Shown: positions 18,156 to 28,486, counted from the stretch's first letter. The stretch: 64,000 bases of DNA from Peribacter sp043814035 (GCA_043814035.1 JBDRKJ010000003.1:1-64000), one strand, 5' to 3'. Numbers and translations are program-made. The notes: generated from the letters alone by a model not told the origin.

Positions 18156-20995
18156 ATGATCGACCAGCTGCAATCGGCTTATCAGAACCCACAGTGAACA
18201 CTGGTTCGCCAACACAGGCGCTTGATACAGTTGACCCAAGCACATCAGAAAGTGAGCGGCGACAGATACGCCGATCCATTTTTTGGGTTTTTCTGATATT
18301 CCTGTGCATACACCTCTTTATCTTTCGGGGAATTCTAGTGCAGATTCCTGATATTCTCGTCGGGAAAGCGGTAGTGAATACACACGAGCTCGTCCCATTC
18401 TTCGATGTATCAGAACAATTCATCGAGCAGGCCGGCGGGGCATTCAGTGACCTTACCAACGCCTATGAGTTTCGTGTGCGGTACTCGCTTCTCACGACAT
18501 GGATGCGGTACTACCTCATCCTGCCGTTCGCCATCATCTTCGTACCGTTCCTCGGGGCATTCTTCGTGTTCCTCGTGGTCAATGATTTCCTGCGACGCTT
18601 GCTTCCTAGTATCCCGGCCCGCCGTATTATCCATGCAACGGCGCTCACAACGCTGCTCATCCACTTCATTCTCCTCCCGGCAAAAATCCCGCACTTCTAC
18701 ACACTGATTCTGGGATTCGACATCTTCGTCATTGCATTCGTACTCTTCCTGCATGGACTCCTGCTGGAATCCAGACGCCCTGTACAACTGCTCTTCATTT
18801 CCAGCTTGGTCGCTCTCGTGAATCCTGCCGTGCACTTTCTCGTGCTCTACCCCCTGTCCGTCGTATTCTTCTGCGCAGGAACAGGGATACTACTGCTCAT
18901 CTCTGGAGGGACACACAAAGGGACCGGCCTACATGGTACTGAGGAGAAGAGGACGGCATCTCTGCGTCTTTGGAAACGTATATTCCTGGCGCTCCTGTTT
19001 ATGACACTCGTCACAGTGGTGCCCTATGGTCTATTCGTAAAATTCTACGTGTTGCGCGGACTTGAAAATCTTACAGACGTCGTGCCAGATACGGTGGCGT
19101 CGATTCGCGCGAGCTCGCTCACTCTCTTACATCAGATCTCGTTTGATATCAGCTCCGCAACAGGGAACTACCTCAGTGGATCCTACATCACAAAAACACC
19201 TCAATACTCCAAGATCTTCTACTTCCTCATCGCCCTCATTCCTTTCGTTATCCCCGTAACGCGTGACGCTCAAGAGAAACGTCGGCTGCGGCCATTCCTG
19301 ACCCTCACGGCTATCCTCATGCTTTTCGGAATGTGGTGCAGTGTCGGCTATGCCGACATCGTACTGTTCCCGACATTCCACATGCTGCTTGCGGCACTGT
19401 ACCGTCAATTCTATCTCTTGCCCGAACATACAGCTGAATTGGCAATGCAGCTTATCACTCAAGTTGTCCATGTTCTCCGTCAACCGGACCGTTTTCAATT
19501 CATCTTTCTGGCAGCAATGACTTTGCTCATGCCTATAGGAATCATAATTCTTGAGCGTGATTGTACCATGCGAATCGCATCAAAATGGCGATTGGGACGC
19601 CTTATGGGCACCATGCTGTGCGCTACTGTCTTCTTTTTTCCACTCTTTGCACACTGGGAATACCGCGCATCATTATTCACAGGGGACTTTGGTGGCTTCT
19701 TGCGTCCCTACAATGTGGAAGCTCTGCGCGAGATCAAAAACGCACTCCAGCCCCTTCCTCAAGGAAAAACCGTCGTACTCCCACCGAGTGAGGGCCCATG
19801 GATCGGCAAGACTTCTGACATGCACGAATACAAATTCATCGATAAGTTCTTCATCTACTATCTCAATAGTCCCAGCTATTATGTTGGATTATCAGGAGAT
19901 CCTGAGACCAAATACTGGTTCTACTTACTCTCTCAGTCTCTCAGCCAAAACGAGCATTGGTGGATCAATATCTTCCGCAATTTGAACATTCGCTACCTGG
20001 TGATCAATAAAGAAATGTCTGTGCCACTGCGAAGTGCCTGGTATACGCAGAATATTACGCAAGCCATCAAAGCACAGCCGCAAGCCATGCCGCAGTTTTT
20101 TAGAAAGATACGAGAAAATGACAGTTTTACCCTCTATGAATTCATCGATTTGCCGCAGACAACCGCCACTCCCCTGCTCATCGAATCAGGATGGAACAGT
20201 TTCCGATGCTTGCAGGAACGTTCGCTCACCTTGTCGCGAAGTCATCAACTGGTTTCTCTAAATTCTCTCCAGCTGAAACAGGATGTACCACTCGATGTGG
20301 TGGCAGGCGATTGGAAGAAGATGCAATTGGATCTGTTCGCCAAAGAACATGCGGACCACTTCTTTCGTCCCGACCAATCCAGTTTTGCTTTCATTAAAGA
20401 GCACATCCCGAGCTCTCAATACTTCGGAACTGTTTTCCCCATGCTGAATCTGCTCACAGCAAGTACCTACAATATTTTCCGGATCATGATGCCCGGCCCG
20501 TACGATACCCTTACAACATCCTTCGTAGGACTGATCGATCCAACCTCCACACGCTTCTCGCTGACGGTTCCCAAAAACGGGACATACGAAGTGCTGTTGC
20601 GTAGCGTTCCGACACAACACCAGCTCTCGATGCAGATTGATCATGGCCCTGTCACATCCATCATCTACACTCCAGAAAATTCTGATCTCCATTACATCAC
20701 CTCCGGGAGCGCCTCTCATGGCACACATGTCTCGGCAGATATTGGTGGCATTGCCCCCGAAGATCTTGCATCCAAAATTCCCAGTGCCATCATGCCCATA
20801 GGCGATCAATTCACGTACATACAGCTGGGAATAGCTGATCTGCTCGAAGGAAGACATATCCTCTTTCTCAAGAAACAGGATAGCAATCCTTTGGTAATCG
20901 AAGGTGTGCTGCTCCTCCCTATACAAAAACAGGTAGGTGATATTCCTCTGCAAACCACCATTCACGCTCTCTCACCCGACATGCTGAACGAATGA
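18152..20995 (+). CDS. Large multi-pass membrane protein with extracytoplasmic C-terminal region
   Basis: The 947-residue protein has about 12 hydrophobic segments in its first ~500 residues and a long soluble C-terminal part. HELVPFFD in the first outside loop supplies acidic residues of the kind used by GT-C enzymes. It most resembles big bacterial GT-C-like glycan-modifying proteins (arabinofuranosyltransferase-like size and shape), but I recognise no specific family. Its GTG start overlaps the upstream stop by 4 bp and its stop overlaps the next gene as ATGA, so all three products are made in a coupled way and probably act on one glycan. Confidence 0.6.
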   Translation: MNDRPAAIGLSEPTVNTGSPTQALDTVDPSTSESERRQIRRSIFWVFLIFLCIHLFIFRGILVQIPDILVGKAVVNTHELVPFFDVSEQFIEQAGGAFSDLTNAYEFRVRYSLLTTWMRYYLILPFAIIFVPFLGAFFVFLVVNDFLRRLLPSIPARRIIHATALTTLLIHFILLPAKIPHFYTLILGFDIFVIAFVLFLHGLLLESRRPVQLLFISSLVALVNPAVHFLVLYPLSVVFFCAGTGILLLISGGTHKGTGLHGTEEKRTASLRLWKRIFLALLFMTLVTVVPYGLFVKFYVLRGLENLTDVVPDTVASIRASSLTLLHQISFDISSATGNYLSGSYITKTPQYSKIFYFLIALIPFVIPVTRDAQEKRRLRPFLTLTAILMLFGMWCSVGYADIVLFPTFHMLLAALYRQFYLLPEHTAELAMQLITQVVHVLRQPDRFQFIFLAAMTLLMPIGIIILERDCTMRIASKWRLGRLMGTMLCATVFFFPLFAHWEYRASLFTGDFGGFLRPYNVEALREIKNALQPLPQGKTVVLPPSEGPWIGKTSDMHEYKFIDKFFIYYLNSPSYYVGLSGDPETKYWFYLLSQSLSQNEHWWINIFRNLNIRYLVINKEMSVPLRSAWYTQNITQAIKAQPQAMPQFFRKIRENDSFTLYEFIDLPQTTATPLLIESGWNSFRCLQERSLTLSRSHQLVSLNSLQLKQDVPLDVVAGDWKKMQLDLFAKEHADHFFRPDQSSFAFIKEHIPSSQYFGTVFPMLNLLTASTYNIFRIMMPGPYDTLTTSFVGLIDPTSTRFSLTVPKNGTYEVLLRSVPTQHQLSMQIDHGPVTSIIYTPENSDLHYITSGSASHGTHVSADIGGIAPEDLASKIPSAIMPIGDQFTYIQLGIADLLEGRHILFLKKQDSNPLVIEGVLLLPIQKQVGDIPLQTTIHALSPDMLNE

Positions 20996-22377
20996 TGTCT
21001 CTCGTCTCACCCTTGCCGGCTCCCAATACCAACCGCCTGCCAATACGCAGCAGAATTGTGCTCTTGGGCCTCTTCCTGTGTTTAATGTATCCCGCGTACA
21101 TCCTCGTACAAGAGTGGGAATTCGCCACAGCAGAACGTGCTGTCATGTCAGACAAGCCCGCGTTGCGCGCCCTCCTGTTTCAAGAGGGAGCACGATTACA
21201 AATATTTGATATGTCTCTTCGACAAGACACCGTACGCTCTACTAAACCACTCAATACCACCGATATATTATCGAGTGCTCGCCTGCTCTCACCGCGGATT
21301 GTGCTTGTTGGCTCGGGTGCGCAGACGCAAGTACTCGACCTGGTGTCGTCCTACACGTACAACGCCACGGACCGAGAGAGCCCGCTAACACTCCTCAGTC
21401 GCAATACAAACTTCACGTATACACTCTCCGATGATCCGGATCGTGCGCGTTTGACCATCGATTTCGCAGAATGCGGTGAAATCGCCGACATTCCACTGCC
21501 CGAACGAGGACAGTGGTACGAACCTGAAGCGCTCTTCGAGACACTTGGCCTCTCTATGCAGAATAGTATGCGGCTCTCTCCTGCAGAGACATCTCTTGCT
21601 CTCGTGAAACACGGCACATTCCCACGGACAATTCTGGTTAATCTCATTCAGCGCAATGCCATCGCGCTCTCCGTTCCCTCCTTCGATCCTGAGCAGATTC
21701 ATTTCTCGCCATTCTTCATCGATGATCAAACCTTGCTCTTCAGTGTGCTCGATCGCAAGCAATGGGCAACCGTGCTCTATCACATCTCTACCGGGACCTA
21801 CGAAACGCTTTCGATCGGCTTCACTGACCATGCCTACCACACACTGACAGGCAAGATCATCCTGGTGCAGAGTTTCTACGACGATGCACTCAACATCCCA
21901 TTTGGCTCTGTCGCGCTCTTGGGACAGAAACGAGAAATTTCCGTGCAAGAAATCGAGGCCATAACCGGCCCACGAGCAGACAGTGCAAACATTTTTGCCT
22001 TACTCTTTCAGCAGCCAGATGCTTCGATATTGCACTTCAAGTCTGATCTCACGACACAGTCGTTCAATGCCATCAACCAAAGCGATGTTCGCGAATCTCT
22101 TCGAACTTTCTGGCTCGAGCGTCAACAACAATTGGCACGGGCAGTCGGCAACTTCCGATTACTGCAATTGAATTCAAACGGCGCAACCACGCTCATAGAC
22201 ACCATCCCATTCGAAATTCGGCCTCCAGCAATCACGGTTCAATACGTCGATAACGTGGAACCGTTGCTCAAGGCTCTTGAATTGACACCCGGTCTCATCG
22301 AGGAGTATCGCAAACGCAACGCCTTTGCTATCAAGAGTAAATCGGAATATGTGCTGGTGGATGATCTGAGCTATTGA
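20992..22377 (+). CDS. Single-pass membrane-anchored hypothetical protein
   Basis: The 461-residue protein has one N-terminal transmembrane helix (VLLGLFLCLMYPAYILV, ~25-42) and an otherwise soluble beta-rich region, perhaps a propeller-like fold, outside the membrane. No family is recognised. Two adjacent ATG codons (20992, 20995) can serve as start; the first forms an ATGA overlap with the preceding gene. Coupling to the membrane protein and the pyruvyltransferase fusion suggests an accessory role in the same surface-glycan step. Confidence 0.6.
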   Translation: MMSLVSPLPAPNTNRLPIRSRIVLLGLFLCLMYPAYILVQEWEFATAERAVMSDKPALRALLFQEGARLQIFDMSLRQDTVRSTKPLNTTDILSSARLLSPRIVLVGSGAQTQVLDLVSSYTYNATDRESPLTLLSRNTNFTYTLSDDPDRARLTIDFAECGEIADIPLPERGQWYEPEALFETLGLSMQNSMRLSPAETSLALVKHGTFPRTILVNLIQRNAIALSVPSFDPEQIHFSPFFIDDQTLLFSVLDRKQWATVLYHISTGTYETLSIGFTDHAYHTLTGKIILVQSFYDDALNIPFGSVALLGQKREISVQEIEAITGPRADSANIFALLFQQPDASILHFKSDLTTQSFNAINQSDVRESLRTFWLERQQQLARAVGNFRLLQLNSNGATTLIDTIPFEIRPPAITVQYVDNVEPLLKALELTPGLIEEYRKRNAFAIKSKSEYVLVDDLSY

Positions 22378-22387
22378 GTTTGAATGG

Positions 22388-22473
22388 TGCCGTGGGGGAG
22401 ACTCGAACTCCCATGTCCTAGAACGGACACTAGCCCCTCAAGCTAGCGCGTCTACCAATTCCGCCACCACGGC
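22388..22473 (-). tRNA. tRNA-Leu (anticodon GAG)
   Basis: The minus strand folds as a class II tRNA: acceptor GCCGTGG pairs with CCACGGC, the anticodon stem CTAGC/GCTAG encloses loop TTGAGGG (anticodon GAG), there is a long variable arm and the T-arm GGGAGTTCGAGTCTCCC. The CCA end is encoded (22385-22387). It reads CUC/CUU codons. Confidence 0.97.
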
Positions 22474-22488
22474 ATGAGGCTTAAGAGC

Positions 22489-22516
22489 AGCATACCAATG
22501 CGCCTGATGGGAGCAA
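22489..22516 (-). promoter_or_regulatory. Promoter of tRNA-Leu
   Basis: On the minus strand TTGCTC (22511-22516) and TATGCT (22489-22494) are 16 bp apart and lie 15 bp upstream of the mature tRNA 5' end. The fit to the consensus is moderate. Confidence 0.4.
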
Positions 22517-22531
22517 CAGAAAACAGGCCAA

Positions 22532-23845
22532 TCAGACAACCGGCCAGTGCTTCAGCTGCTGAAGTTCCGCCTTGGTAAGCGGGAGCGTCGCGGCAAACTC
22601 CAGAAGCGACGCACGTGTCACTTTTGCCCCCCGTGTGACCTTCTTGAGCTGCTCGTAGGCGCTGTTTACGCCGTGCTTACGCAGGAGGATCTGGATAGCT
22701 TCTGCGAGAATCTCGGGGTGCGCATCGAGCTCACGTCGGAGCACCGTGCGATTGACCGCAAGCTTCTTCATGCCCTTGAGCAGCGAAGAAACCGCAAGCA
22801 CATGGTGACCGAATGCCACACCGATGGAACGCTGGACTGTGGAATCCGAAAGATCGCGCTGCAGCCTGCTCACCGGCAGTTTCTGGGCGAAGTGTGAGAA
22901 GAGTGCAGTCGCCAGCCCCAGATTGCCCTCTGCATTCTCGAAATCGATGGGGTTCACCTTATGCGGCATGGTGGAAGACCCCACCTCGCCCGCTACCACC
23001 TTCTGCGCAAAAACTCCGCGCGAGATGTAGAGCCATGCATCACGACTGCAGTCGAGAAGAATCGTATTGATGCGCACCATGATATGGCTGAGCTCCGCCA
23101 GATCGTCGTGCGGATTGATCTGCGTCGTATGAGTGAGCGGATCGAGGCCAAGAGAACGCATGAATCTGCGACCGAAAACCTCCCATCGCACGTCGGGGTA
23201 CGCAATGCGGTGCGCCGCGTAGGTGCCCACGGCACCACCAAATTTGCCCTGCATGCGGAAGGATTTCAGCTGACGTATTTGACGCTCCAGCCGATCGGCG
23301 AAGACGGCAATTTCTTTGCCCAATGTTGTAGGTGTGGCAGGTTGACCGTGCGTGAGGCTAAGTAGGGATACCTTCTTCAGTCGTCTGGCCATTGCTGTGA
23401 GCACGCGATGCAGCACTTTCAATTCGGGCAGAATCACCGACTTGAGGGCACGATGCACAAGAATGCCATAGGCGAGGTTATTCACGTCTTCGCTCGTAAG
23501 GGCAAAGTGCAGAAACGATGTGCGGACTTTGAGGCCCGCGATGCGCTCGAACTTTGACTGCAAGAAGTACTCCACGGCCTTCACATCATGGTTCGTCTTG
23601 CGCTCGAACCCGCGGATACTTTCGGCATCTCTGGCAGAAAACCTTTCCACAATCTTCTCAAGAGCCTTGACCTGCTTGGCTTTCAGTCGCGGCAACTCAC
23701 GGATGCCCGGCTCTGCGGCCAGCGCAAGAAAGTACCGTACTTCCACCTCCGTCCGTGCACGCATGAGTGCTTCTTCACTGAAAAACGGACGCAGTGCCTC
23801 GGTCTTCTTGCGGTAGCGCCCATCCAGAGGAGAAAGCTCGTCCAT
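22532..23845 (-). CDS. purB: Adenylosuccinate lyase
   Basis: This enzyme cleaves SAICAR and adenylosuccinate in purine synthesis. The 437-residue protein starts MDELSPLDGRYRKKTEALRP, like the long E. coli-type PurB, and contains the fumarase/aspartase signature GEVGSSTMPHKVNPID, LTSEDVNN and SLTHGQPATPTTLGKE. An upstream in-frame ATG at 23863 is less likely. PurC lies at 40.2 kb, so at least two purine-pathway steps are encoded here, though not as an operon. Confidence 0.96.
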   Translation of the reverse strand: MDELSPLDGRYRKKTEALRPFFSEEALMRARTEVEVRYFLALAAEPGIRELPRLKAKQVKALEKIVERFSARDAESIRGFERKTNHDVKAVEYFLQSKFERIAGLKVRTSFLHFALTSEDVNNLAYGILVHRALKSVILPELKVLHRVLTAMARRLKKVSLLSLTHGQPATPTTLGKEIAVFADRLERQIRQLKSFRMQGKFGGAVGTYAAHRIAYPDVRWEVFGRRFMRSLGLDPLTHTTQINPHDDLAELSHIMVRINTILLDCSRDAWLYISRGVFAQKVVAGEVGSSTMPHKVNPIDFENAEGNLGLATALFSHFAQKLPVSRLQRDLSDSTVQRSIGVAFGHHVLAVSSLLKGMKKLAVNRTVLRRELDAHPEILAEAIQILLRKHGVNSAYEQLKKVTRGAKVTRASLLEFAATLPLTKAELQQLKHWPVV

Positions 23846-23927
23846 GGGAGGACAGTGTAGCAAGGAACTGAAGAATTCCCAAGCCGAAAACGCGTATATC
23901 GTTCAGGAGGGTGCAAATAGCGAATAA

Positions 23928-23956
23928 TTAACATATTGCATAAAATGTGTTATAAT
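23928..23956 (+). promoter_or_regulatory. Strong promoter, near-leaderless
   Basis: TTAACA (23928-23933), a 17-bp spacer and a perfect TATAAT (23951-23956) precede the GT2 start at 23968 by only 11 bases. Transcription should begin about 5 bases before the ATG, so the mRNA would be nearly leaderless. This is among the best promoter matches in the window. Confidence 0.7.
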
Positions 23957-23967
23957 TAGCCAAACAC

Positions 23968-24873
23968 ATGCCCAACACCCCTCTCCTCTCGATCGTTTTG
24001 CCCTCGTATAACAATGGGGCATGCCTGCCGGCCACCATCCGGCGCATTGGCCAGACCTGCCCAAAAGAGACCGAAGTGATCATCGTCATCGACGGCAGTA
24101 CGGATGAAACGATGCGCATTCTCTCCAGGCTTTCTGTGAAGCATCCGAGTATTCGTACAATCGTGCGGCAGGAGCGACGTGGTAAAGGTGCTGCCGTACG
24201 CGATGGTGTTCGTGCAGCGAAAGGAGAATTCATTGCGTTCATTGATGCTGATATGGCGATCGATCCTTCGTACGTTGCACAGGCACTCGCATGGATACAG
24301 GAAGATCCGTCGCTCGATGCCGTCATCGCACGTCGAACAACCTACCACACGAATAGAGTGCGTCACGTGGCACATGCATTGTTCCACTGGATCGAATGGG
24401 TGCTCTTCCGCATGCCCTATCACGATACGCAAGCTCCCATGAAGCTCTTTCGGGCATCGGTAGCAAAATCGGTGTTTGCAAAAATGCAGACGCGCAGTTA
24501 TGCCTTCGATATTGAGGTGCTCTTCCGCACGATGATCCGGGGTCACGGCGTCGGGGAGCTCCCCGTGCTCCAACGAAAAACCAAAAGCAGCCTCAAGTGG
24601 AATCTACTGCTGTTCACCATGATTGAATTGCTACGCATGTATCGCACGTATATCGCACACCGATTGATCTGTCTCTTCAAAAAGCATGAGCAACACATCT
24701 GCCGTTTCGACCTCCTTTCGTTGCGCCACCTTGTTCTCTGGCCCTTAAGTTGGCCGATGCTCTGGATAGCACAACTGTTCTATCACCTGCAGAAAAACCA
24801 GATTTCGATACAGACACCATCGCTCCCCACAACCGACATCAAGAAACCTCTGCTCGTGCAGAGAAAAGCATAG
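23968..24873 (+). CDS. Family 2 glycosyltransferase (dolichyl-P glucosyltransferase-like)
   Basis: The 301-residue protein begins LLSIVLPSYNNGACLPATI, has VIDGSTDETM, a GRGKGAAVRDG-like RRGKGAAVRDG and the DxD motif FIDADMAID near residue 91, then TQAPMKLFRA. The order and the RGKGAAVR segment recall ALG5/DPG-synthase types that make polyprenyl-phosphate glucose. The C-terminal region has amphipathic or hydrophobic stretches that may attach it to the membrane. It is transcribed alone from the promoter at 23928-23956 and converges with ftsH. Confidence 0.87.
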   Translation: MPNTPLLSIVLPSYNNGACLPATIRRIGQTCPKETEVIIVIDGSTDETMRILSRLSVKHPSIRTIVRQERRGKGAAVRDGVRAAKGEFIAFIDADMAIDPSYVAQALAWIQEDPSLDAVIARRTTYHTNRVRHVAHALFHWIEWVLFRMPYHDTQAPMKLFRASVAKSVFAKMQTRSYAFDIEVLFRTMIRGHGVGELPVLQRKTKSSLKWNLLLFTMIELLRMYRTYIAHRLICLFKKHEQHICRFDLLSLRHLVLWPLSWPMLWIAQLFYHLQKNQISIQTPSLPTTDIKKPLLVQRKA

Positions 24874-24887
24874 CATGGCGCATTGCA

Positions 24888-26798
24888 TCAGGATTCCGCC
24901 TGGTCTTCTTCATTGACGTTTTCCTCTATCGGATCCGGCTCCTCGGTGGGCTGAGAGCGGCCTTCGAAAATATCGAGGAATTCATCGACCATCATCGTCT
25001 CTTTCTTCATCAGACCCTTCGCCAGCGACTCCAGCTTGCCCTGATGTTGCTGCAGAAATTCCACTGCCCGCTCGTATTGATCCTGAAGAGTTTTCTTCAC
25101 GAATTCGTCAATCTTACGAGCCATCTCTTCGGAGTAGTTGCGGGCAACCGCCGCTTCTGTGCCGAGGAACATCGTCCCCTGCTTCTCTCCGTACGAAACC
25201 GGGCCGAGATCGTCATCACCCATTCCGTAGCGCATGGCCATCGCACGGGCGATCTGCGATGCACGCTCTATATCGGAGCTGGCACCGGTGGTGATCTCGT
25301 CGAAGACGAGTTTCTCCGCGGCACGACCGCCGAGGAGCCCGCAGATCTCGTCGAGGAACTTGCCACGACTGGTCGTGTAGGTGTCTTCCTGCGGAAGAAA
25401 CCATGTCACACCAAGTGTAGATCCGCGTGAAACGATGGAAATCTTGTGGAGCTGATCGCTCAAGGGACAGAGATGCCCCACAATCGCGTGACCGAGCTCG
25501 TGATAGGCGGTAATTTCCTTCTCATGCGGCGTCAGCTTGCGTGAGCGTTTCTCGGGACCCACCGTCACCTTCTCGGTGGCATCGACCAGATCGCGCTGCG
25601 TGAGTGAGACATGCTGGCGCTTAGCGGCAAAGATCGCCGCCTCGTTCATAATATTCTCAAGATCCGCGCCGGTGAGCCCAACCGTCTGTTTGGCAACGTC
25701 ATGAAGGCGCGCACCCTTGGCAAGTTTCTTATTGCGGGCGTGCACACGGAGGATTTGTTCGCGCGCTTCGAGATCGGGTTTGTCGATGAAAATGCGACGA
25801 TCGAAACGTCCGGGGCGGAGGAGCGCCACATCCAATACATCCGGTCGGTTTGTGGCCGCAATGACAATCACATTCGTCCCCTGCTCAAAACCATCCATCT
25901 CGGTGAGAATCTGATTGAGCGTCTGTTCGCGTTCGTCGTGCCCACCGCCAAATCCCGCTCCGCCACGCTGACGCCCTACCGCATCGATTTCGTCGATGAA
26001 GATGATGCTCGGCGCATTACGCTTGGCACGCAGAAAGAGGTCACGAACACGGCTGGCACCCACACCCACGAACATCTCGACAAATTCGGAACCCGCCATC
26101 GAGAAGAACGGCACGCCTGCCTCACCGGCAACGGCACGCGCGAGAAGCGTCTTACCCGTGCCCGGAGAACCGACGATGAGTACTCCCTTGGGAATCTTGG
26201 CGCCCAAGTTGATGTACTTGCGCGGATTTTTGAGAAAGTCGACGACTTCCACCAAATCTTCCTTGGCCTCTTTGCAACCGGCCACATCGGCAAAGCGCGT
26301 CTTTACCTGTGTGGCATCCGCCACGCGGGCGCGTGATTTGCCAAAGGAGAGTGCCGTAGATTGGCTGCGTGCAATACCGCGAAAGAGCCAAATGACACCG
26401 CCAATGATGAGAATGAAGAAAAGGAGATCCGGCAGGACCGCGATCAGAATATTGGTTGCTTCGCGGTTCTCAACCTCGACGATGGTAGGGTTCTTGGGAT
26501 CGTTCCAGTTAAGATCGCTCACGGAATCGGTCGACTCTTTATAGGAGCTCAAGATGGACCCCGAGGACATCGTGGCAAAAACTTTATTATCGCGAATGAC
26601 GATCTGCGTAAATTCCCGTTCGGCGTATCCACGTGTGATTTCGCTCAAAGGTACTTCACGCGCTTGCGCCTCTTGATCCTGATCGGAACGTGCAGGCGAC
26701 ATGATGGAATAAATCGACATCCCCACGAGAATGACGAAGAGCAGAATCCCAAGAATCTGCTGCCGGCCTCCGGGGGGTCTTCCGCGTGTCACAGCCAT
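24888..26798 (-). CDS. ftsH: ATP-dependent zinc metalloprotease FtsH
   Basis: This membrane protease degrades misfolded and regulatory membrane proteins. The 636-residue chain has TM1 (~15-33), a periplasmic segment, TM2 (~116-139), Walker A GSPGTGKT (210-217), Walker B IIFIDEIDAVG, the SRH ATNRPDVLDVALLRPGRFD and the zinc site HELGH (433-437). The C-terminus is acidic. MAVTRGRPPG was chosen as start; upstream in-frame residues do not look like FtsH. It is divergent from the PMT-like gene at 26951. Confidence 0.97.
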   Translation of the reverse strand: MAVTRGRPPGGRQQILGILLFVILVGMSIYSIMSPARSDQDQEAQAREVPLSEITRGYAEREFTQIVIRDNKVFATMSSGSILSSYKESTDSVSDLNWNDPKNPTIVEVENREATNILIAVLPDLLFFILIIGGVIWLFRGIARSQSTALSFGKSRARVADATQVKTRFADVAGCKEAKEDLVEVVDFLKNPRKYINLGAKIPKGVLIVGSPGTGKTLLARAVAGEAGVPFFSMAGSEFVEMFVGVGASRVRDLFLRAKRNAPSIIFIDEIDAVGRQRGGAGFGGGHDEREQTLNQILTEMDGFEQGTNVIVIAATNRPDVLDVALLRPGRFDRRIFIDKPDLEAREQILRVHARNKKLAKGARLHDVAKQTVGLTGADLENIMNEAAIFAAKRQHVSLTQRDLVDATEKVTVGPEKRSRKLTPHEKEITAYHELGHAIVGHLCPLSDQLHKISIVSRGSTLGVTWFLPQEDTYTTSRGKFLDEICGLLGGRAAEKLVFDEITTGASSDIERASQIARAMAMRYGMGDDDLGPVSYGEKQGTMFLGTEAAVARNYSEEMARKIDEFVKKTLQDQYERAVEFLQQHQGKLESLAKGLMKKETMMVDEFLDIFEGRSQPTEEPDPIEENVNEEDQAES

Positions 26799-26950
26799 GG
26801 CTACAGAATAGCGAAACAAATCGATGCTAGCACGTGATTTCTCATGAAAGCAGGACAAATTCTCTGTCAGCACTCGCGAATACGCCTGCGATGGAATTAT
26901 GTGTTCATTGGTGATTGGCGAATAGTCAGGAACCATTTACACTAGCCTGC

Positions 26951-28486
26951 ATGAACACTTTCAAGATCAAAGAGACGCTCTCGCACCCCGCCGTGCTCCT
27001 CGGCCTCCTCGTACTGCTCTTAAGTTATCTTACGTACTTTCAAAATTATAATTATCCTCCCCAGCTCTTCTGGGACGAGAACTATCACATCTCCAGCGCT
27101 CAGAAATACCTGAATGGCGTGTACTTCATGGAACCCCACCCGCCCCTCGCAAAGCTCCTCATCGCCCTGGGCGAGAAGATGTACCACTCGAATGCCTTCA
27201 GCAATCAATTCATCAACACCGACTACGCACGAGATCTCTCAGAAGGATTCTCATTCGTCGGCTACCGGTTCTTCCCCACGCTACTCGCCTGGCTCACCGC
27301 ACCGCTGCTGTATTTGATTTTCCTCTTCATGACCCGCAGTCCACAGCAATCAACACTCCTCTCATTCCTCTACATCTTCGACAATGCTTTTATCGTGCAC
27401 GCGCGTGGCGCCATGCTCGATTCCACCTTGCTCTTCTTCATGGCGCTTACGATCTTCGGTTTCTTCCTCCTTTTAGAAACCCGCAATCGCCCCAGTGCAT
27501 TTTTCACGTCTGCGGCGTTCTTCGGCGCAGCGTTCGGCGCGGCCATGACGACGAAAGATACCGCGCTCATTCTGATTTTGCTCGTGCCGTTCCTGTTATG
27601 GAAACTGTGGTCTGAAGGGCGCAGCGATCTGCATGCAACACAACAGAAAATCGGCCGGATGCTTGGGGCCATGTCGCTTGCGTTCGCTGTGGTGTTCTGC
27701 GGCGTGTGGTACACGCACTTCTCGATTGGAACGATTGTGAATCCTGCCCTGCCGGATAACGGCTACTACCAGGCTTCTGATGAGTACAAAGTCATCCTCG
27801 ACCAGGGACTCACGCGCTCGATCAGTTCATTCCCGGTCATGCTCCGCGATTCGCTCAAGTTTACGTCGCACTACGCCCGCGGTGTGCCGCGATTGGACCT
27901 CTGCAAAGGAGATGAGAACGGCAGCCCCTTCTACTTCTGGCCATTGGGCGCACGGTCCATCAACTTCCGATGGGAGACACCCGACGGCACCGACTATCGC
28001 TACCTCTACCTGCAGGTGAACCCTGTCGTCTGGTGGGTGAGCTTTGCCACAATACTTCTTGCCATCGGCATGTTGTTGTCGCAGCTCTTCTTCCCGTTCA
28101 GGGAACCCCTCAAACATCGGTTCCTGCTCACCACCTTCGTCACGCTGTACGTCTGCTACATGATCGCCATCAGTCAGTTAGACCGCGTGATGTACCTGTA
28201 CCACTACTTCCCGCCACTCTTCTTTAGCTTCATCGTTCTGGGATTGGTCTTTATGGAACTCAAACGCTTCTGGAAGTGGGAATTCAGCACGCAGGGCAAA
28301 AAAATGAGCCTGCTCGTGCTGGGATTACTCATCTTCGGCGCCTTCCAGTATTACCGGCCACTCACGTACTATCAGCCGATCACCGATGCGCAGTTTAAGC
28401 GACGTGCATTCTTCGATCTCTGGGAGCTCTCGTGCGTGAAGTGCGACAAAGTGAGTAGCCTTGCCGTTCCCTGCAAAGAGAAGTAA
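26951..28486 (+). CDS. PMT-family (GT39) protein O-mannosyltransferase-like membrane enzyme
   Basis: The 511-residue polytopic protein has WDENYHISSAQKYL in the first outside loop (the D-E catalytic motif of PMT enzymes) and EPHPPLAKLLIALGEKMY, the diagnostic 'HPPLAK' motif. It would transfer a sugar, classically mannose, from polyprenyl phosphate to a protein or glycan on the outside of the membrane. About ten hydrophobic segments follow. Start MNTFKIKETL is chosen at 26951. It abuts the GT2 at 28487-29179 with no spacer, tail to tail; that GT2 may supply its lipid-linked donor. Confidence 0.85.
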   Translation: MNTFKIKETLSHPAVLLGLLVLLLSYLTYFQNYNYPPQLFWDENYHISSAQKYLNGVYFMEPHPPLAKLLIALGEKMYHSNAFSNQFINTDYARDLSEGFSFVGYRFFPTLLAWLTAPLLYLIFLFMTRSPQQSTLLSFLYIFDNAFIVHARGAMLDSTLLFFMALTIFGFFLLLETRNRPSAFFTSAAFFGAAFGAAMTTKDTALILILLVPFLLWKLWSEGRSDLHATQQKIGRMLGAMSLAFAVVFCGVWYTHFSIGTIVNPALPDNGYYQASDEYKVILDQGLTRSISSFPVMLRDSLKFTSHYARGVPRLDLCKGDENGSPFYFWPLGARSINFRWETPDGTDYRYLYLQVNPVVWWVSFATILLAIGMLLSQLFFPFREPLKHRFLLTTFVTLYVCYMIAISQLDRVMYLYHYFPPLFFSFIVLGLVFMELKRFWKWEFSTQGKKMSLLVLGLLIFGAFQYYRPLTYYQPITDAQFKRRAFFDLWELSCVKCDKVSSLAVPCKEK

